Program-made: the position numbers and the translations under genes | Shown: piece after piece, positions 44,696-54,119 of the stretch | Numbering within the stretch: the stretch's first letter is position 1 | Layout of the letters: each line of letters opens with the position of its first letter | Notes under the pieces: model-generated | What the model was told of the DNA's origin: nothing | Database searches by the model: none | What the model saw: only the letters and a program-made list of their open reading frames with translations | From: CAWBRT01 sp963696525 | Lineage (GTDB): Bacteria > Acidobacteriota > Terriglobia > Terriglobales > Acidobacteriaceae | Reading direction: 5' to 3' | DNA: 64,000 nucleotides | NCBI GenBank assembly: GCA_963696525.1 | Contig: CAVOKO010000008.1 | Span: forward strand, 620,001 to 684,000

Positions 44696-45109
44696 CTATC
44701 TGCGCCGCGGTCTCGGCCAGCTCGCCTCAACCACCGTTCCCAGGCCGCCGCGAGGATGAAACTGGCCGCGCACTTCGACCCACACCGGTTTCGCCGCCCG
44801 CACCACGTCTTCCAGAACGCGATTGACCACGTTCTCCTGAAAAATACCAAGATTCCGATAGCTGTTGATGTATTCCTTCAGCGACTTCAGCTCCAGACAC
44901 AATTGATTGGGCATATAGCGAATCCAGATTGTGCCGAAGTCGGGCAGCCCGGTCTTCGGGCAAACCGAGGTGAACTCGGGAATATCGACCTCGATTTCGT
45001 AACCCGGAAACTGGTTAGGCCAAGTTTCGATGACGGGAAACTTCACCTCCAGACCGGCTTTGGCATGTTCGGAAGTGTAGCCTGACTTTCGGGCTTTCGC
45101 TTTGGGCAT
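44696..45109 (-). CDS. queF: NADPH-dependent 7-cyano-7-deazaguanine reductase
   Basis: Reduces preQ0 to preQ1 for queuosine in tRNA. 137 residues, the short unimodular type. The catalytic Cys50 and Asp57 lie in FTSVCPKTGLPDFG, and the QueF motif ELKSLKEY is at 73-80; FQENVVNRVLEDV follows. No other queuosine gene is nearby. Confidence 0.94.
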   Translation of the reverse strand: MPKAKARKSGYTSEHAKAGLEVKFPVIETWPNQFPGYEIEVDIPEFTSVCPKTGLPDFGTIWIRYMPNQLCLELKSLKEYINSYRNLGIFQENVVNRVLEDVVRAAKPVWVEVRGQFHPRGGLGTVVEASWPRPRRR

Positions 45110-45167
45110 GTTCGCATTGTACCGGAGCGGACCAGCGCTTCCCCATCCCCCGTCGCCGCGCCGGTGT

Positions 45168-46070
45168 TTACGCGGCCAAGTCAGGCTCGGACCCGCTGGC
45201 AGACTGCGGCTTCACCGTTGCGGGAGGTGGCTGCTTCAGCTCGAGCCGTCCGTCGCCCGAGAGCCGAATCAGATTGGAGTTCAGCTCCGCCCCCAACAGA
45301 ATCACAAAACCCGTGTAGTACACCCACACCATCAAGGCCACGGCCGCGCCTAGTGTGCCATACGTCTTATTGAAGTGGGCAAAGCTGCGAAAGTAGATTC
45401 CCAGCCCGAACGAAAGCAGAATCCAGAGGCCGGTCGCGACCAGGGCTCCGGGCAGGATTTGCAGCGCGCGCTGACGAATGTTCGGGGCCACTTTGTAGGT
45501 GGCCATGATCGCTCCCCCGGTGAATGCCACCGTCGTTCCCCAGCGAAGATAAGGCCAAGCCAGGCGCAGCAGCGGTCCCAATCCGAACTTGTCGGCCAGC
45601 CAGCGCCCGAAATCCGGCCCCACCACTTGAAAGGCAAGCGCCACCAGAAACAATCCCCCGACTCCAAATGCCATCAGCAGTGCCACCCCGCGTGTCTTCC
45701 AGAATGACCGCGTCTCGGGTACGTCGTAAGCGACGTTGAGGGCTTCGATCAAAGCCGCGAAGCCCGTACTCACGCTCCACAGCACTCCGACCAGTCCGAA
45801 GGAAAATAAGGCGCCGCCGTGCGGCGATATCAGGGAAGCGCTAATCTGCCGGACCAGTCCCATGCTCTCGCTCGGGACCATTCTCGACATCATGTCCAGA
45901 AGTCGCGGGAACAGGCTCGGAATCGGCAAGCACGCCAGTGCGGCGGCCAGCAGGATGAGCCCGGGAAACAGGCTCAGGACGAAGTAATAAGCGAGTCCGG
46001 CGGCATATGCCCCGGTGTGTTTGCGGCCAATGTCGCGAAATGCGTTGGCCAAGGCGTGCTTGAGACTCAT
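45168..46070 (-). CDS. YihY/BrkB family inner-membrane protein
   Basis: 300 residues with about six helices. AAGLAYYFVLSLFPGLILL is the conserved N-terminal block and YGTLGAAVALMVWVYYTGFV the C-terminal one, followed by a hydrophilic 30-residue tail. Family once misnamed RNase BN; its role is unsettled (transport has been suggested). It is the first of a minus-strand set with queF. Confidence 0.88.
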   Translation of the reverse strand: MSLKHALANAFRDIGRKHTGAYAAGLAYYFVLSLFPGLILLAAALACLPIPSLFPRLLDMMSRMVPSESMGLVRQISASLISPHGGALFSFGLVGVLWSVSTGFAALIEALNVAYDVPETRSFWKTRGVALLMAFGVGGLFLVALAFQVVGPDFGRWLADKFGLGPLLRLAWPYLRWGTTVAFTGGAIMATYKVAPNIRQRALQILPGALVATGLWILLSFGLGIYFRSFAHFNKTYGTLGAAVALMVWVYYTGFVILLGAELNSNLIRLSGDGRLELKQPPPATVKPQSASGSEPDLAA

Positions 46071-46322
46071 CGCAGGTCTCCTGGGCGAACATGCCTTTCA
46101 GATGCTTTCAGTCATGATTCGCCTGATGGTTGGATGTGAATTCGCGGCACGGTGGCGGACTTAAGCCTGATCGTCATTATCGGGCCTAGCGGCGCGACCC
46201 GAAACTCGACGCCCATTCCGGTGTTCCCTTCTTGGAGTTCCCGGAATGGCTTACTTTGCCGATGCACTTGCCAATGTGCACTCCCGCACCCTACTCTGAG
46301 GGTGTTACGAGGCGCATTAATC

Positions 46323-46328
46323 TATAAT
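46323..46328 (+). promoter_or_regulatory. Candidate -10 box before the adaptor gene
   Basis: TATAAT lies 23 bases before ATG 46351; a good -35 is not obvious. Upstream at 46214-46248 CATTCCGG and CCGGAATG form an 8-bp inverted repeat. No other feature is seen in 46071-46350. Confidence 0.35.
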
Positions 46329-46350
46329 TGGGTTTTCCTTACTATTTTGA

Positions 46351-47610
46351 ATGGCTAACGGAACAAACGGTACCGCAGCGGAAAATGCACGCCGGAATTG
46401 GGCGATTCTGGCCGGAGTTGTCGTCATCGTGCTCGCCGTGAGCGCTTTCGTGTCGTTGCGTCCGCGGAGAATTCGGGTTCAGATCACCAAACCGCAACGG
46501 CAGGATATTCTGAGCACCATCACAACCAACGGCAAAGCGGAGCCGCGCCAGAACTTCGAGGCGCACTCTCCCGCGTCTACCACGGTCAAGCGCATCCTGG
46601 TTCACGAAGGTGATTACGTCAAGCCCGGCCAGTTGCTGCTGCAACTTGACGATGAGACGGCGCGTGCCGAGTTCGCCCGGGCAACAGCCCAGCTCAGGGC
46701 AGCGCAGGCCAGCTATGCCGCTTTGCAGGCGGGCGGATCCCAGGAAGAGCTGCTCAATCGGCAGGCAAGCCTGACCAAGGCAAAGGGCGAGCACGACATT
46801 GCCAGCCGGAACCTGCAAGCGCTCACCCGGCTGGAAAAGGAGGGCGCGGCCTCCCAGCAGGAGGTGGCTGCGGCTCGCGACCGCTTGAGTCGTGCCGAAG
46901 CGGACTTGGAATTCTTGCAGCAAAAGGGCGCCCGGCGCTTCTCTCGTTACGATCAGGAAAGAGTCCAGGCCGATCTGGCCAATGCGGAGGCAGCGGTCAA
47001 AGCCGCGCAAGATCTTATCGCCAGCTCCAATGTACAAGCCCCGTTCGCCGGTACGGTTTATTCGCTGCCGGTTCGCCAGGGAGCCTACGTCAATGCCGGT
47101 GACTTGCTTGTGCAAGTGGCTGATCTGGCGCGCATGCAGGTCCGGGCCTTCATCGATGAGCCTGACATTGGCCGTCTGCAAATGGGACAGGCCGTTAGGA
47201 TCTCATGGGACGGATTGCCCGGCCGCGTTTGGAACGGCCAAGTCTCCGCGCTGCCGACCAACATCGTTAACCGCGGCAGCCGCATGATCGGCGAGGTGCT
47301 TTGCGTGGTCGACAACCAGGACAAGAAGCTGCTGCCAAACGTGAACGTCACTACCGTGGTCGTGACCGCCGACACCACCAATGCCCTGACGCTGCCGCGC
47401 GAGGCGCTGCACCAGGAAGAACATCGCAGCATCGTTTACGTCGTCGAAGATGGACGCCTGGTTGGCCGCCCCGTAAAGACCGGGGTTGCCAATCTCACGC
47501 GCATTGAAATTACCCAGGGACTTTCCGAAAATGATACGGTGGCGTTGGCCTCGCTGAGTCCTTCGCCTTTGTCCGACGGCGCCATCGTTAAGGTCGTCGA
47601 GAATCCTTGA
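46351..47610 (+). CDS. Efflux periplasmic adaptor (HlyD/MacA/RND membrane fusion protein)
   Basis: 419 residues. One N-terminal anchor helix (WAILAGVVVIVLAVSAFVSL), a biotinyl-lipoyl half (VKRILVHEGDYVKPGQLLLQ), a long coiled coil with Ala/Gln/Arg-rich heptads (about 105-225), the second lipoyl half (VQAPFAGTVYSLPVRQGAYV), then beta-barrel and membrane-proximal domains. It would link an inner-membrane pump to TolC. TPR and TolC genes follow on the strand; the only pump part nearby is the oppositely oriented permease at 50038. Confidence 0.87.
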   Translation: MANGTNGTAAENARRNWAILAGVVVIVLAVSAFVSLRPRRIRVQITKPQRQDILSTITTNGKAEPRQNFEAHSPASTTVKRILVHEGDYVKPGQLLLQLDDETARAEFARATAQLRAAQASYAALQAGGSQEELLNRQASLTKAKGEHDIASRNLQALTRLEKEGAASQQEVAAARDRLSRAEADLEFLQQKGARRFSRYDQERVQADLANAEAAVKAAQDLIASSNVQAPFAGTVYSLPVRQGAYVNAGDLLVQVADLARMQVRAFIDEPDIGRLQMGQAVRISWDGLPGRVWNGQVSALPTNIVNRGSRMIGEVLCVVDNQDKKLLPNVNVTTVVVTADTTNALTLPREALHQEEHRSIVYVVEDGRLVGRPVKTGVANLTRIEITQGLSENDTVALASLSPSPLSDGAIVKVVENP

Positions 47611-47694
47611 CCGGAAGATGGACTGGATGACGGACCGGGTGATCGTCCGGCGGGATTATAGTTCGTAGCTTGTGTTCGTCGTTATGAGTTGATC

Positions 47695-48660
47695 ATGAAC
47701 CTGTTTAAGAAGTTCATCGGTGCCGGCTTTGTACTCTTGGTGCTCAGCGCCTTGCTGCCGGTCGCCTCGACGGCGGAAATGCTGGCCGTCAGCCACGCCG
47801 ATGAAGCCATCCGCCAGCTTAACCAGCAGGTGAATTCCAATCCGCGGAATGCAGCGGCCTATTCCCTGCTCTGCCGGGTTTATTTCCAGCTCGATGACTG
47901 GGACAAAGCCATCGCCAACGGCGAGCACGCGGTGCAGCTCAATCCCGAGGTGGGCTCTTATCATCTCTGGCTCGGCCGTGCGTATGGGCGGAAAGCCGAG
48001 ACTGTGCCCCTGGTAACCGCGTTCCTACTCGCTCGCAAGGTGGCCAAGGAATTCGAGCGTGCCAACGAACTCGATCCCGACGATTGGACCGCGCGCCGCG
48101 ATCTAGCTGATTTTTACGTGCAGGCGCCGATGGTGGTCGGCGGCGGCGAGTACAAGGCCGAACGGCTGGCGAATCGCACCCAAAGCAGGGACGCGGTGGG
48201 AGCAAGCCTTATCCGTGCCATGGCCGCGCTTGGCAAAAAGGACACGGTTGAAGCCGAGCGCCAGTACAAGATCGCGATCCAGGAAAGCGGCGGAGCCGCT
48301 GGCCCCTGGCTGGAACTGGCCCGCTTCTACCGCAGCCGCACTCGATGGAACGAGTTTGACGACGCCATTCGACACGCCTTGAGCTCGCCGAAGAGAACTT
48401 CCGAAGACGTGTTCGACACCGGCGAACTGCTTGGCGCCGCCGGCCGTCTGCTGCTCGAAGCCGTCGCCGAACTCCAGCTCTATTTAAAGGGCAATACGGT
48501 TGATGAGCATGCCAGCGCTTTCCGCGCACACTTCCTGTTAGGGCAAATCATGGAACAGCTGGGCGACCGCCAGGGAGCCATCGGCGAATACCGCCTCTCG
48601 CTGGCGCTGGCAAGCGGCTATCACCCGGCGCAAGATGCTCTTAGCCGCCTCGGCGCATGA
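47695..48660 (+). CDS. Exported TPR-repeat protein
   Basis: 321 residues. Signal peptide of about 25 (MNLFKKFIGAGFVLLVLSAL). TPR units follow: PRNAAAYSLLCRVYFQLDDW, PEVGSYHLWLGRAYGRKAE, and a last pair near HFLLGQIMEQLGDRQGAIGE. It would act as a protein-binding scaffold in the periplasm. It sits between the adaptor and TolC genes, which suggests a role in that export system. Confidence 0.78.
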   Translation: MNLFKKFIGAGFVLLVLSALLPVASTAEMLAVSHADEAIRQLNQQVNSNPRNAAAYSLLCRVYFQLDDWDKAIANGEHAVQLNPEVGSYHLWLGRAYGRKAETVPLVTAFLLARKVAKEFERANELDPDDWTARRDLADFYVQAPMVVGGGEYKAERLANRTQSRDAVGASLIRAMAALGKKDTVEAERQYKIAIQESGGAAGPWLELARFYRSRTRWNEFDDAIRHALSSPKRTSEDVFDTGELLGAAGRLLLEAVAELQLYLKGNTVDEHASAFRAHFLLGQIMEQLGDRQGAIGEYRLSLALASGYHPAQDALSRLGA

Positions 48661-48700
48661 TCTCCCGGCCGCCGGAGACCCGGCGAAAGGAAGCGAGCTG

Positions 48701-50015
48701 ATGAAGGTTTCGCACTTGAGAAAGGCCCTGCTGTCGCTTGCCACGACAGCGTTGTTAGCTTTCAGCCTGCCTTGCCCGGCTGAACCTGTTCCCTTTGGCA
48801 AAGCTCTTGAGCTGGCGCTAGAGCATAGCGGCATGCTGGTCATCGCAACCGCCGGCCAGCAGAAGGCGCACGATGTCTACGAACAGGCGCGCGCGGTCTA
48901 TCTGCCCACCATCGTATTCGGCTCGGGGCTTGGATACTCGGCCGGAATTCCCCCTTCTCTGGAGGGAAACGCGCCCTCGATTTTCAATATTGTCTCGCAG
49001 CAGTCGCTGCTGAACCTCGCCCAACGCGACTTTGTACGCGCCGCCAGGAATGACTCTCAGGCTACGCACTTCGACCTTGACGACAAGCGCAACGCGGTCA
49101 TTCTGGACACCGCGACCGCCTATCTTGAACTGGATACCGCCCTTCGCAAACTCAAGGTTCTCGAGCGAAGCGGCCGAAGCCGCCAACCGCGCCGAGTTCA
49201 TTACCACGCAACGGATCCGAGAGGGCCTCGATAGCCAACTCGATCTGAAAAAAGCCCAACTCGGCATCGCCAAAGTGAACGTGCGCGTGGCCCAGGCGCA
49301 AGCTGCCGCCGATGTCGCCCGCCAACACCTTGCCCACCTGACCGGCCTGCCCGCCGAGTCGATCGACACCGTCAGCGATTCCATCCCGGCGCCTCCCAAG
49401 ATCGAACAGGACGCGGAACTCCCCGCCCGTGCCGCCGAGAATAATCCCGCAGTGCAATTAGCCCAGCAGAAAATCGTAACCGCCGAATTGCGCGCCCGCG
49501 GCGAATCCCGTGCTCTGTACCCATCGATCGATCTCGCCAGCCAGTATGAGCGGCTCAGCAGCACGATCAACAATTACGCGCAGTTTTACAAGAATTTCAA
49601 GCCCAACAGTTTCGCCATTGGCCTGTCAATCCGCTTTCCCTTGACTGATTTTGCGCGCCATGCCAGGGCCAATGCAGCGGTCGCCGACCTGCTGCTGGCC
49701 AGGCAAGAGGCGCGGATGGCGCGTGACCAGGTCGCGGAAAGCGCCTTGCAGGTGCAGCGCAGTTTGCGGCAGCTTGCCGCCGCCAGCGAGGTGGCCCGAT
49801 TGGAATACGAGGTTGCGCAGGCGGGAATCGACGCGGTCCGCGCCAAACTTGCCTCCGGCCAGGCTAACTCGCGCGACCAGGAAAACGCGCGTCTCGACTC
49901 CAGCGACCACTATTCCTCCTACCTTGATTCTCAGTTGCAGCTGGCGCGCGCAACCCTGCAACTGATGCGGCAAACCGGCGATATCGAGGGCTGGGCACGA
50001 CCGCAAAAGCCGTGA
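48701..50015 (+). pseudogene. TolC-family outer membrane efflux protein, one frameshift
   Basis: Start MKVSHLRKALLSLATTALLA at ATG 48701 (AAGGAA upstream; signal peptide ends near PAEP). The first half contains GSGLGYSAGIPPSLEG and NAVILDTATAYLELDTALRK. Near 49165 the frame changes from KVLERS to SEAAEAANRAEFIT, which continues through long helices to 50015 (QLQLARATLQLMRQTGDIEG). Both halves are typical of TolC outer-membrane channels. A single indel in the sequence or a real lesion are both possible. Confidence 0.78.
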
Positions 50016-50037
50016 GCGAACCAGCCAGGGCAGCTCT

Positions 50038-51231
50038 TCACTCGTGCAGTGACTCCGTAGGCTGCAACTTGGACGCCCGGCTCGCCGGCAAATAGCCAAA
50101 CAACACGCCGGTGCCACACGACACGATGAAGGAAACCGCAATCGAGGCCAGCGAAATCGGAATCCGTATGTTGTACTCGGCCGGCAGCAGCGGCTCGACC
50201 ACGATTTTGACGCTGACAGCGATCAGGATCCCGACCAGTGCCCCTATGCCGCTGATCAGAAACGCTTCAATCAGGAACTGGTAAAGAATCTCGCTGCGCC
50301 TGGCACCCACTGCTTTCCGTACCCCTATTTCTCTGGTGCGCTCGGTGACCGTCACCAGCATGATGTTCATGATGCCGACGCCGCTGACCACCAGCGCGAC
50401 GAAACCCACCATCATTAAGACCACCGTCAGCGCCATGGAAATCTTGTGAGCCGCCTCCAGGATGGACGATAGATTCTGCACCGTGTAGACCACGCCCGCG
50501 CGGTGTCTCGACTGCAATAAGCGCTGCACCTCGTCCGTCACCAGGAGAACGTTCTCCGCAGCGTCCGCCTGCGCATACAGCGTGCGCACGTAGTCGTCGC
50601 CCCGGTAGGTCTTCATCAACTGGAACGGAATCAGCACCGACTCCGAAGTGATCTCGGACTGGCCAAAGGTGGCCACGCGCTCCCGGAAGACGGCAATCAC
50701 CGTCAAACGCAATTCCCCGACGCGGATATCCTTGCCGATCATGTCCTCGTGGTACTGCTTGGCCAGGTCTTGCGTGATCAGGCATGCTTTTGCGGCGGTT
50801 TGCATGTCGACATCGTCGAAGTACCGGCCCTTCAGGATGAGCAGGTTGCGAATCTTTTGAAACCCCTGGGTGACGCCGATCAGGGCGATCGGTTTCTCCT
50901 TGCCATTGACCACGACGTTGAGATTGGTGGCATCGTGAGTGCCCGCCACTTCGACCACGTGTGGGAGCTCGCGCACGGCGTTCATGTCGGCGATGGAAAT
51001 CTCGTCGGCAATGGTGCGGGCGGAGCCGCCGCCGAGGTAGTCGGCATAAACGAGGTTCGAGCCGACGCCTTCGATCTGGGCGATCACGTAGTTCTTGCCG
51101 ATCAGCGCAATGGTCACGACCAGCACGATGCAGGCGCTGCCAATCACCACGCCCAGCATGGTCAATGCGGCCTTTACCTTATTGGCTCGCAGTCCATCGA
51201 TCGCCACTCCCCAGGTCTCACTGCTGATCAT
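50038..51231 (-). CDS. MacB/FtsX-type ABC transporter permease
   Basis: 397 residues. One helix near the N-terminus (ALTMLGVVIGSACIVLVVTI), a large periplasmic MacB domain of about 220 residues, and three C-terminal helices with the conserved cytoplasmic EITERTREIGVRKAVGA-type segment (here VTERTREIGVRKAVGA). No ATPase domain or adjacent ATPase gene is present. It converges on the TolC gene, so a MacAB-TolC-like pump is plausible but incomplete here. ATG 51231 overlaps a short leader ORF. Confidence 0.85.
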   Translation of the reverse strand: MISSETWGVAIDGLRANKVKAALTMLGVVIGSACIVLVVTIALIGKNYVIAQIEGVGSNLVYADYLGGGSARTIADEISIADMNAVRELPHVVEVAGTHDATNLNVVVNGKEKPIALIGVTQGFQKIRNLLILKGRYFDDVDMQTAAKACLITQDLAKQYHEDMIGKDIRVGELRLTVIAVFRERVATFGQSEITSESVLIPFQLMKTYRGDDYVRTLYAQADAAENVLLVTDEVQRLLQSRHRAGVVYTVQNLSSILEAAHKISMALTVVLMMVGFVALVVSGVGIMNIMLVTVTERTREIGVRKAVGARRSEILYQFLIEAFLISGIGALVGILIAVSVKIVVEPLLPAEYNIRIPISLASIAVSFIVSCGTGVLFGYLPASRASKLQPTESLHE

Positions 51232-51251
51232 CGGGTTTCACTGCTGATCAT
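51228..51251 (-). other. Duplicated start region and 7-residue leader ORF (MISSETR)
   Basis: A 14-bp direct repeat (51218-51231 and 51238-51251), offset by 20 bases, duplicates the permease start. The upstream copy gives ATG at 51251 and reads MISSETR before a TGA that overlaps the true ATG (ATGA). The duplication therefore creates a coupled leader ORF in another frame. It could be accidental slippage. Confidence 0.5.
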
Positions 51252-51406
51252 GGTGATAGCTCTTTTTCAAAATATAACAGAATGGCCGCCTTTTTCGGCC
51301 TCCCATTCGACCCGCAAAAGGCGCCATTTGCTCGCGATTCGGTGCTTTCCGCTTCGATTTCAATCGTTCGACCAGCGCTCGGATGTTAATATAAAGATTA
51401 CCCATC

Positions 51407-52891
51407 ATGCCTCTCAAGACGCTATTGCTGAATCCTCCTTCCTTTGAAAATTTCGATGGAGGCGCCGGCTCGCGTTGGCCCGCCACCCGCGAAATCGAAT
51501 CCTACTGGTATCCCGTCTGGCTGGCCTATCCGGCCGGCATGCTGGAAGGCTCCCGCTTGCTCGATGCCCCGCCGCATCACGTGAGCGCCGAGGAAACGAT
51601 CGAGATCGGCAAGCAGTATGAATTCCTCGTTTTGTTCACTTCCACCCCGGGATTTAGCGGTGACTGCAAACTTGCGGCGGCGATGAAGGCCGCCAACCCC
51701 GGGCTTAAGATCGCCTTCGTCGGCCCGCATGTCAGCACCTTGCCCGAACAATCGCTGCGCGACGGACCGGCAATCGACTTCGTCGTCCGGCGCGAATTTG
51801 ACTGGGCGGTCGTGGAATTTGCCAATGGCAAGCCTTTGCCCGAAATACTTGGCGTCTCTTATCGCCAGGATGAACACGTAATCCATAATCCCGATCGTCC
51901 CGCGCTCGCCGATCTGGATGCTCTGCCGGACGTTACCGACGTTTACAAGCGTGACCTGGACGTAACCCGCTACAATGTCCCCTTTCTGCAGCATCCTTAC
52001 GTCTCGCTTTATACCACCCGCGGATGCCCGGCACAGTGTACCTTCTGCCTCTGGCCGCAGACCTTGAGCGGACATCCATGGCGCAAGCGCTCCGCCCAGC
52101 GCGTCGCGGCGGAGATGGCAAAAGCCAAGCAATACTGGCCTAACGTCAAGGAATTCTTTTTCGATGATGACACCTTCAACATCCAGAAGGGCCGTACCAT
52201 CGAACTTTGCGCCGCGCTGAAGCCGCTCCATTTGACGTGGTCCTGCACTTCGCGTGTGACCACCGATGTCGAAACCCTGCGGGCCATGAAGGATGCCGGA
52301 TGCCGTTTGCTGATCGTTGGCTTCGAATCCGGCGATCCGCAAATCCTCAAGAACATCAAGAAAGGCGCAACCATCGAGCGGGCGCGCCAGTTCACCAAGG
52401 ATTGCAAGAAACTCGGACTTGCCGTGCATGGCGATTTCATCCTCGGCCTTCCCGGTGAGACCAAAGAAACCATTCGCACCACCATCGATTTTGCCAAGGA
52501 ACTCAACCTCGAGACCATTCAGGTTTCTGCCGCTCACGCATATCCCGGCACCGAGCTGTACGATTACGCCATGGCAAATGGATATATCACCAATCAACAG
52601 CAGATGGTCGACTCCGGCGGACATCAGTTGGCGCACATCGAGTATCCCGGATTGCCTACCGATTATGTCCTCGAGATGCTCCATCGCTTCTACGACGAAT
52701 ATTATTTCCGTCCGAAGGTGTGGGTGCCGATCGTCTTCAAGGCGCTTTGGAAGGGCGATGAGCGCCGGCGGCTCTACAAGGAAGCCAAGGATTTCCTGAA
52801 GCTTCGCGCCGCCCGCAACCAGGCCGTAAAGAATGCCCGCGCGCAGCATCCGCCGAAACCGGATTCGAATGCCAAAACGGCCGAAGTATAA
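51407..52891 (+). CDS. hpnJ: Hopanoid biosynthesis B12-binding radical SAM protein HpnJ
   Basis: Radical SAM enzyme of composite hopanoid side-chain formation (cyclitol-ether branch). 494 residues: N-terminal cobalamin-type domain opening LLLNPPSFENFDGGAGSRW, as in HpnJ, then the radical SAM barrel with TTRGCPAQCTFCLWP (Cys207, 211, 214), FFFDDDTFNI and HGDFILGLPGET. The C-terminus is a basic, Ala-rich tail. It faces the minus-strand hopanoid operon across two small DMT genes. HpnI and HpnK, its usual partners, are not in the window. Confidence 0.85.
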   Translation: MPLKTLLLNPPSFENFDGGAGSRWPATREIESYWYPVWLAYPAGMLEGSRLLDAPPHHVSAEETIEIGKQYEFLVLFTSTPGFSGDCKLAAAMKAANPGLKIAFVGPHVSTLPEQSLRDGPAIDFVVRREFDWAVVEFANGKPLPEILGVSYRQDEHVIHNPDRPALADLDALPDVTDVYKRDLDVTRYNVPFLQHPYVSLYTTRGCPAQCTFCLWPQTLSGHPWRKRSAQRVAAEMAKAKQYWPNVKEFFFDDDTFNIQKGRTIELCAALKPLHLTWSCTSRVTTDVETLRAMKDAGCRLLIVGFESGDPQILKNIKKGATIERARQFTKDCKKLGLAVHGDFILGLPGETKETIRTTIDFAKELNLETIQVSAAHAYPGTELYDYAMANGYITNQQQMVDSGGHQLAHIEYPGLPTDYVLEMLHRFYDEYYFRPKVWVPIVFKALWKGDERRRLYKEAKDFLKLRAARNQAVKNARAQHPPKPDSNAKTAEV

Positions 52892-53073
52892 GTGATAGCG
52901 GCCCCGAAAAGACCGAGACCACTCCCGCCGGGTGGGCTTTTCACTTGCTGCAAAGACAGTCTGGCAAGGATTATGAAACCGTGAAGCAGGCTTTTCTTGA
53001 CGCCGTCGTGGAGTAACCTCTCCCAATTTCAGCTAAAATAAAGACTCCGCGCACTGCCGGCGAGAGGGCTGCT

Positions 53074-53517
53074 TTGAATTTCCGTAAGTATCTGGTGTTG
53101 CTGTCGGTAGTGCTGTTCAGTGCAGCCGGCGATGTCATGCTCTCTCGCGGCATGAAGCAGGTCGGCGAAATCCATCTGACCAATCTGGGCAGCGCGCTCT
53201 CCGCCCTCGGAAACGTCTGGGTCCTGCTCGGCATCTGCTTTCTGTTGATCTTTTTTGCCTCTTACCTGACCGCGCTCTCTTGGGCCGACCTGACCTTCGT
53301 TTTGCCGGCCACCGCCTTCAGCTACGTCGTCATGGCGCTGCTGGCCCATATCCTGCTGCATGAACGCGTCAGCCTGCAACGCTGGTGCGGAATCATGCTG
53401 ATCGTAGCTGGAGTGGGCTTCGTAGCTGGCGGACCCTCGCACACCGAACCCGCAGCTAAGCCGGCGCAACCGGCGCCGGAGCTGTCCGATCCGAAGTTCG
53501 TGGAGGCCCACAAGTGA
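53074..53517 (+). CDS. Half-size DMT/EamA-like membrane protein A
   Basis: 147 residues with four helices, from LVLLSVVLFSAAGDVMLSRG to WCGIMLIVAGVGFVAG, plus a 25-residue hydrophilic tail. This is the SMR/EamA half-unit; ALSWADLTFVLPATAFSYVV is the characteristic third/fourth-helix block. TTG 53074 is supported by GAGAGGG. Its end overlaps the next gene (GTGA), and the two probably form a heterodimeric transporter or flippase. Confidence 0.78.
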   Translation: MNFRKYLVLLSVVLFSAAGDVMLSRGMKQVGEIHLTNLGSALSALGNVWVLLGICFLLIFFASYLTALSWADLTFVLPATAFSYVVMALLAHILLHERVSLQRWCGIMLIVAGVGFVAGGPSHTEPAAKPAQPAPELSDPKFVEAHK

Positions 53518-53894
53518 AGCCCCTCTACACCTGGTCCGCGATCGCCATGGTGGTCGTCGCCTCCACCGCGGGTGACATCCTGTTGGCCAAGGCCATGCGG
53601 CAGATCGGCGACCTTGGCGAACTGCGGCAGAAAAAAGGTATCTTCGCCGTGGTTGCCCGGGTACTTGGCAGCGCGACGTTTCTGTTGGCCCTGTTCTTCA
53701 TGACAGTAGCGTTTTTCAGCCTGCTGATCGGGCTCTCCTGGGCCGATGTGAGCCTGGTGGGTCCCGCGGCAGCCTCGCTCACCTTCGTCACCAACGCGGT
53801 CGCCGCGCGCATCTTTCTCAAGGAAAATGTTGACCGCCGGCGCTGGTTTGCCGCCATCTTTGTGGCCGCCGGGGTTTTGCTGATCGCCCATTAA
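53514..53894 (+). CDS. Half-size DMT/EamA-like membrane protein B
   Basis: 126 residues, four helices: WSAIAMVVVASTAGDILLAK to WFAAIFVAAGVLLIAH. It resembles protein A in layout (AGDILLAKAM, GLSWADVSLVGPAAASLTFV). Coupled to A by GTGA overlap. Lying between hpnJ and hpnE, it may help move lipids or precursors, which is inference from place alone. Confidence 0.78.
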   Translation: MKPLYTWSAIAMVVVASTAGDILLAKAMRQIGDLGELRQKKGIFAVVARVLGSATFLLALFFMTVAFFSLLIGLSWADVSLVGPAAASLTFVTNAVAARIFLKENVDRRRWFAAIFVAAGVLLIAH

Positions 53895-54009
53895 AGCACC
53901 GTGCGCACCTTGATTCCTGGTTCGCCCGACTCAACTAGCGGAATTGTTCCTAGGCCAGTTCCCCAGTAGATATATCCCAATCTATGAAACTGTCATGGCG
54001 GGCGAAGTC

Positions 54010-54050
54010 GAGCCATCTTTTGTTTCTCTGACGAAAACAAAGGGTGGCTC
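54010..54050 (-). terminator. Long intergenic hairpin between convergent genes
   Basis: GAGCCATCTTTTGTTT pairs with AAACAAAGGGTGGCTC over 16 positions, two of them G-U, around an 8-9 base loop. It lies between the DMT genes and hpnE, which converge, so it may terminate either transcript, though no clean T-run follows. The next bases (CACTCCGCTTCGCTCC) look like a dispersed repeat. Confidence 0.4.
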
Positions 54051-54119
54051 CACTCCGCTTCGCTCCAGTGCCATGACATTCCCTTGGGAATTTTGAGATG
54101 CACCAATCCGGGAGTTGTT

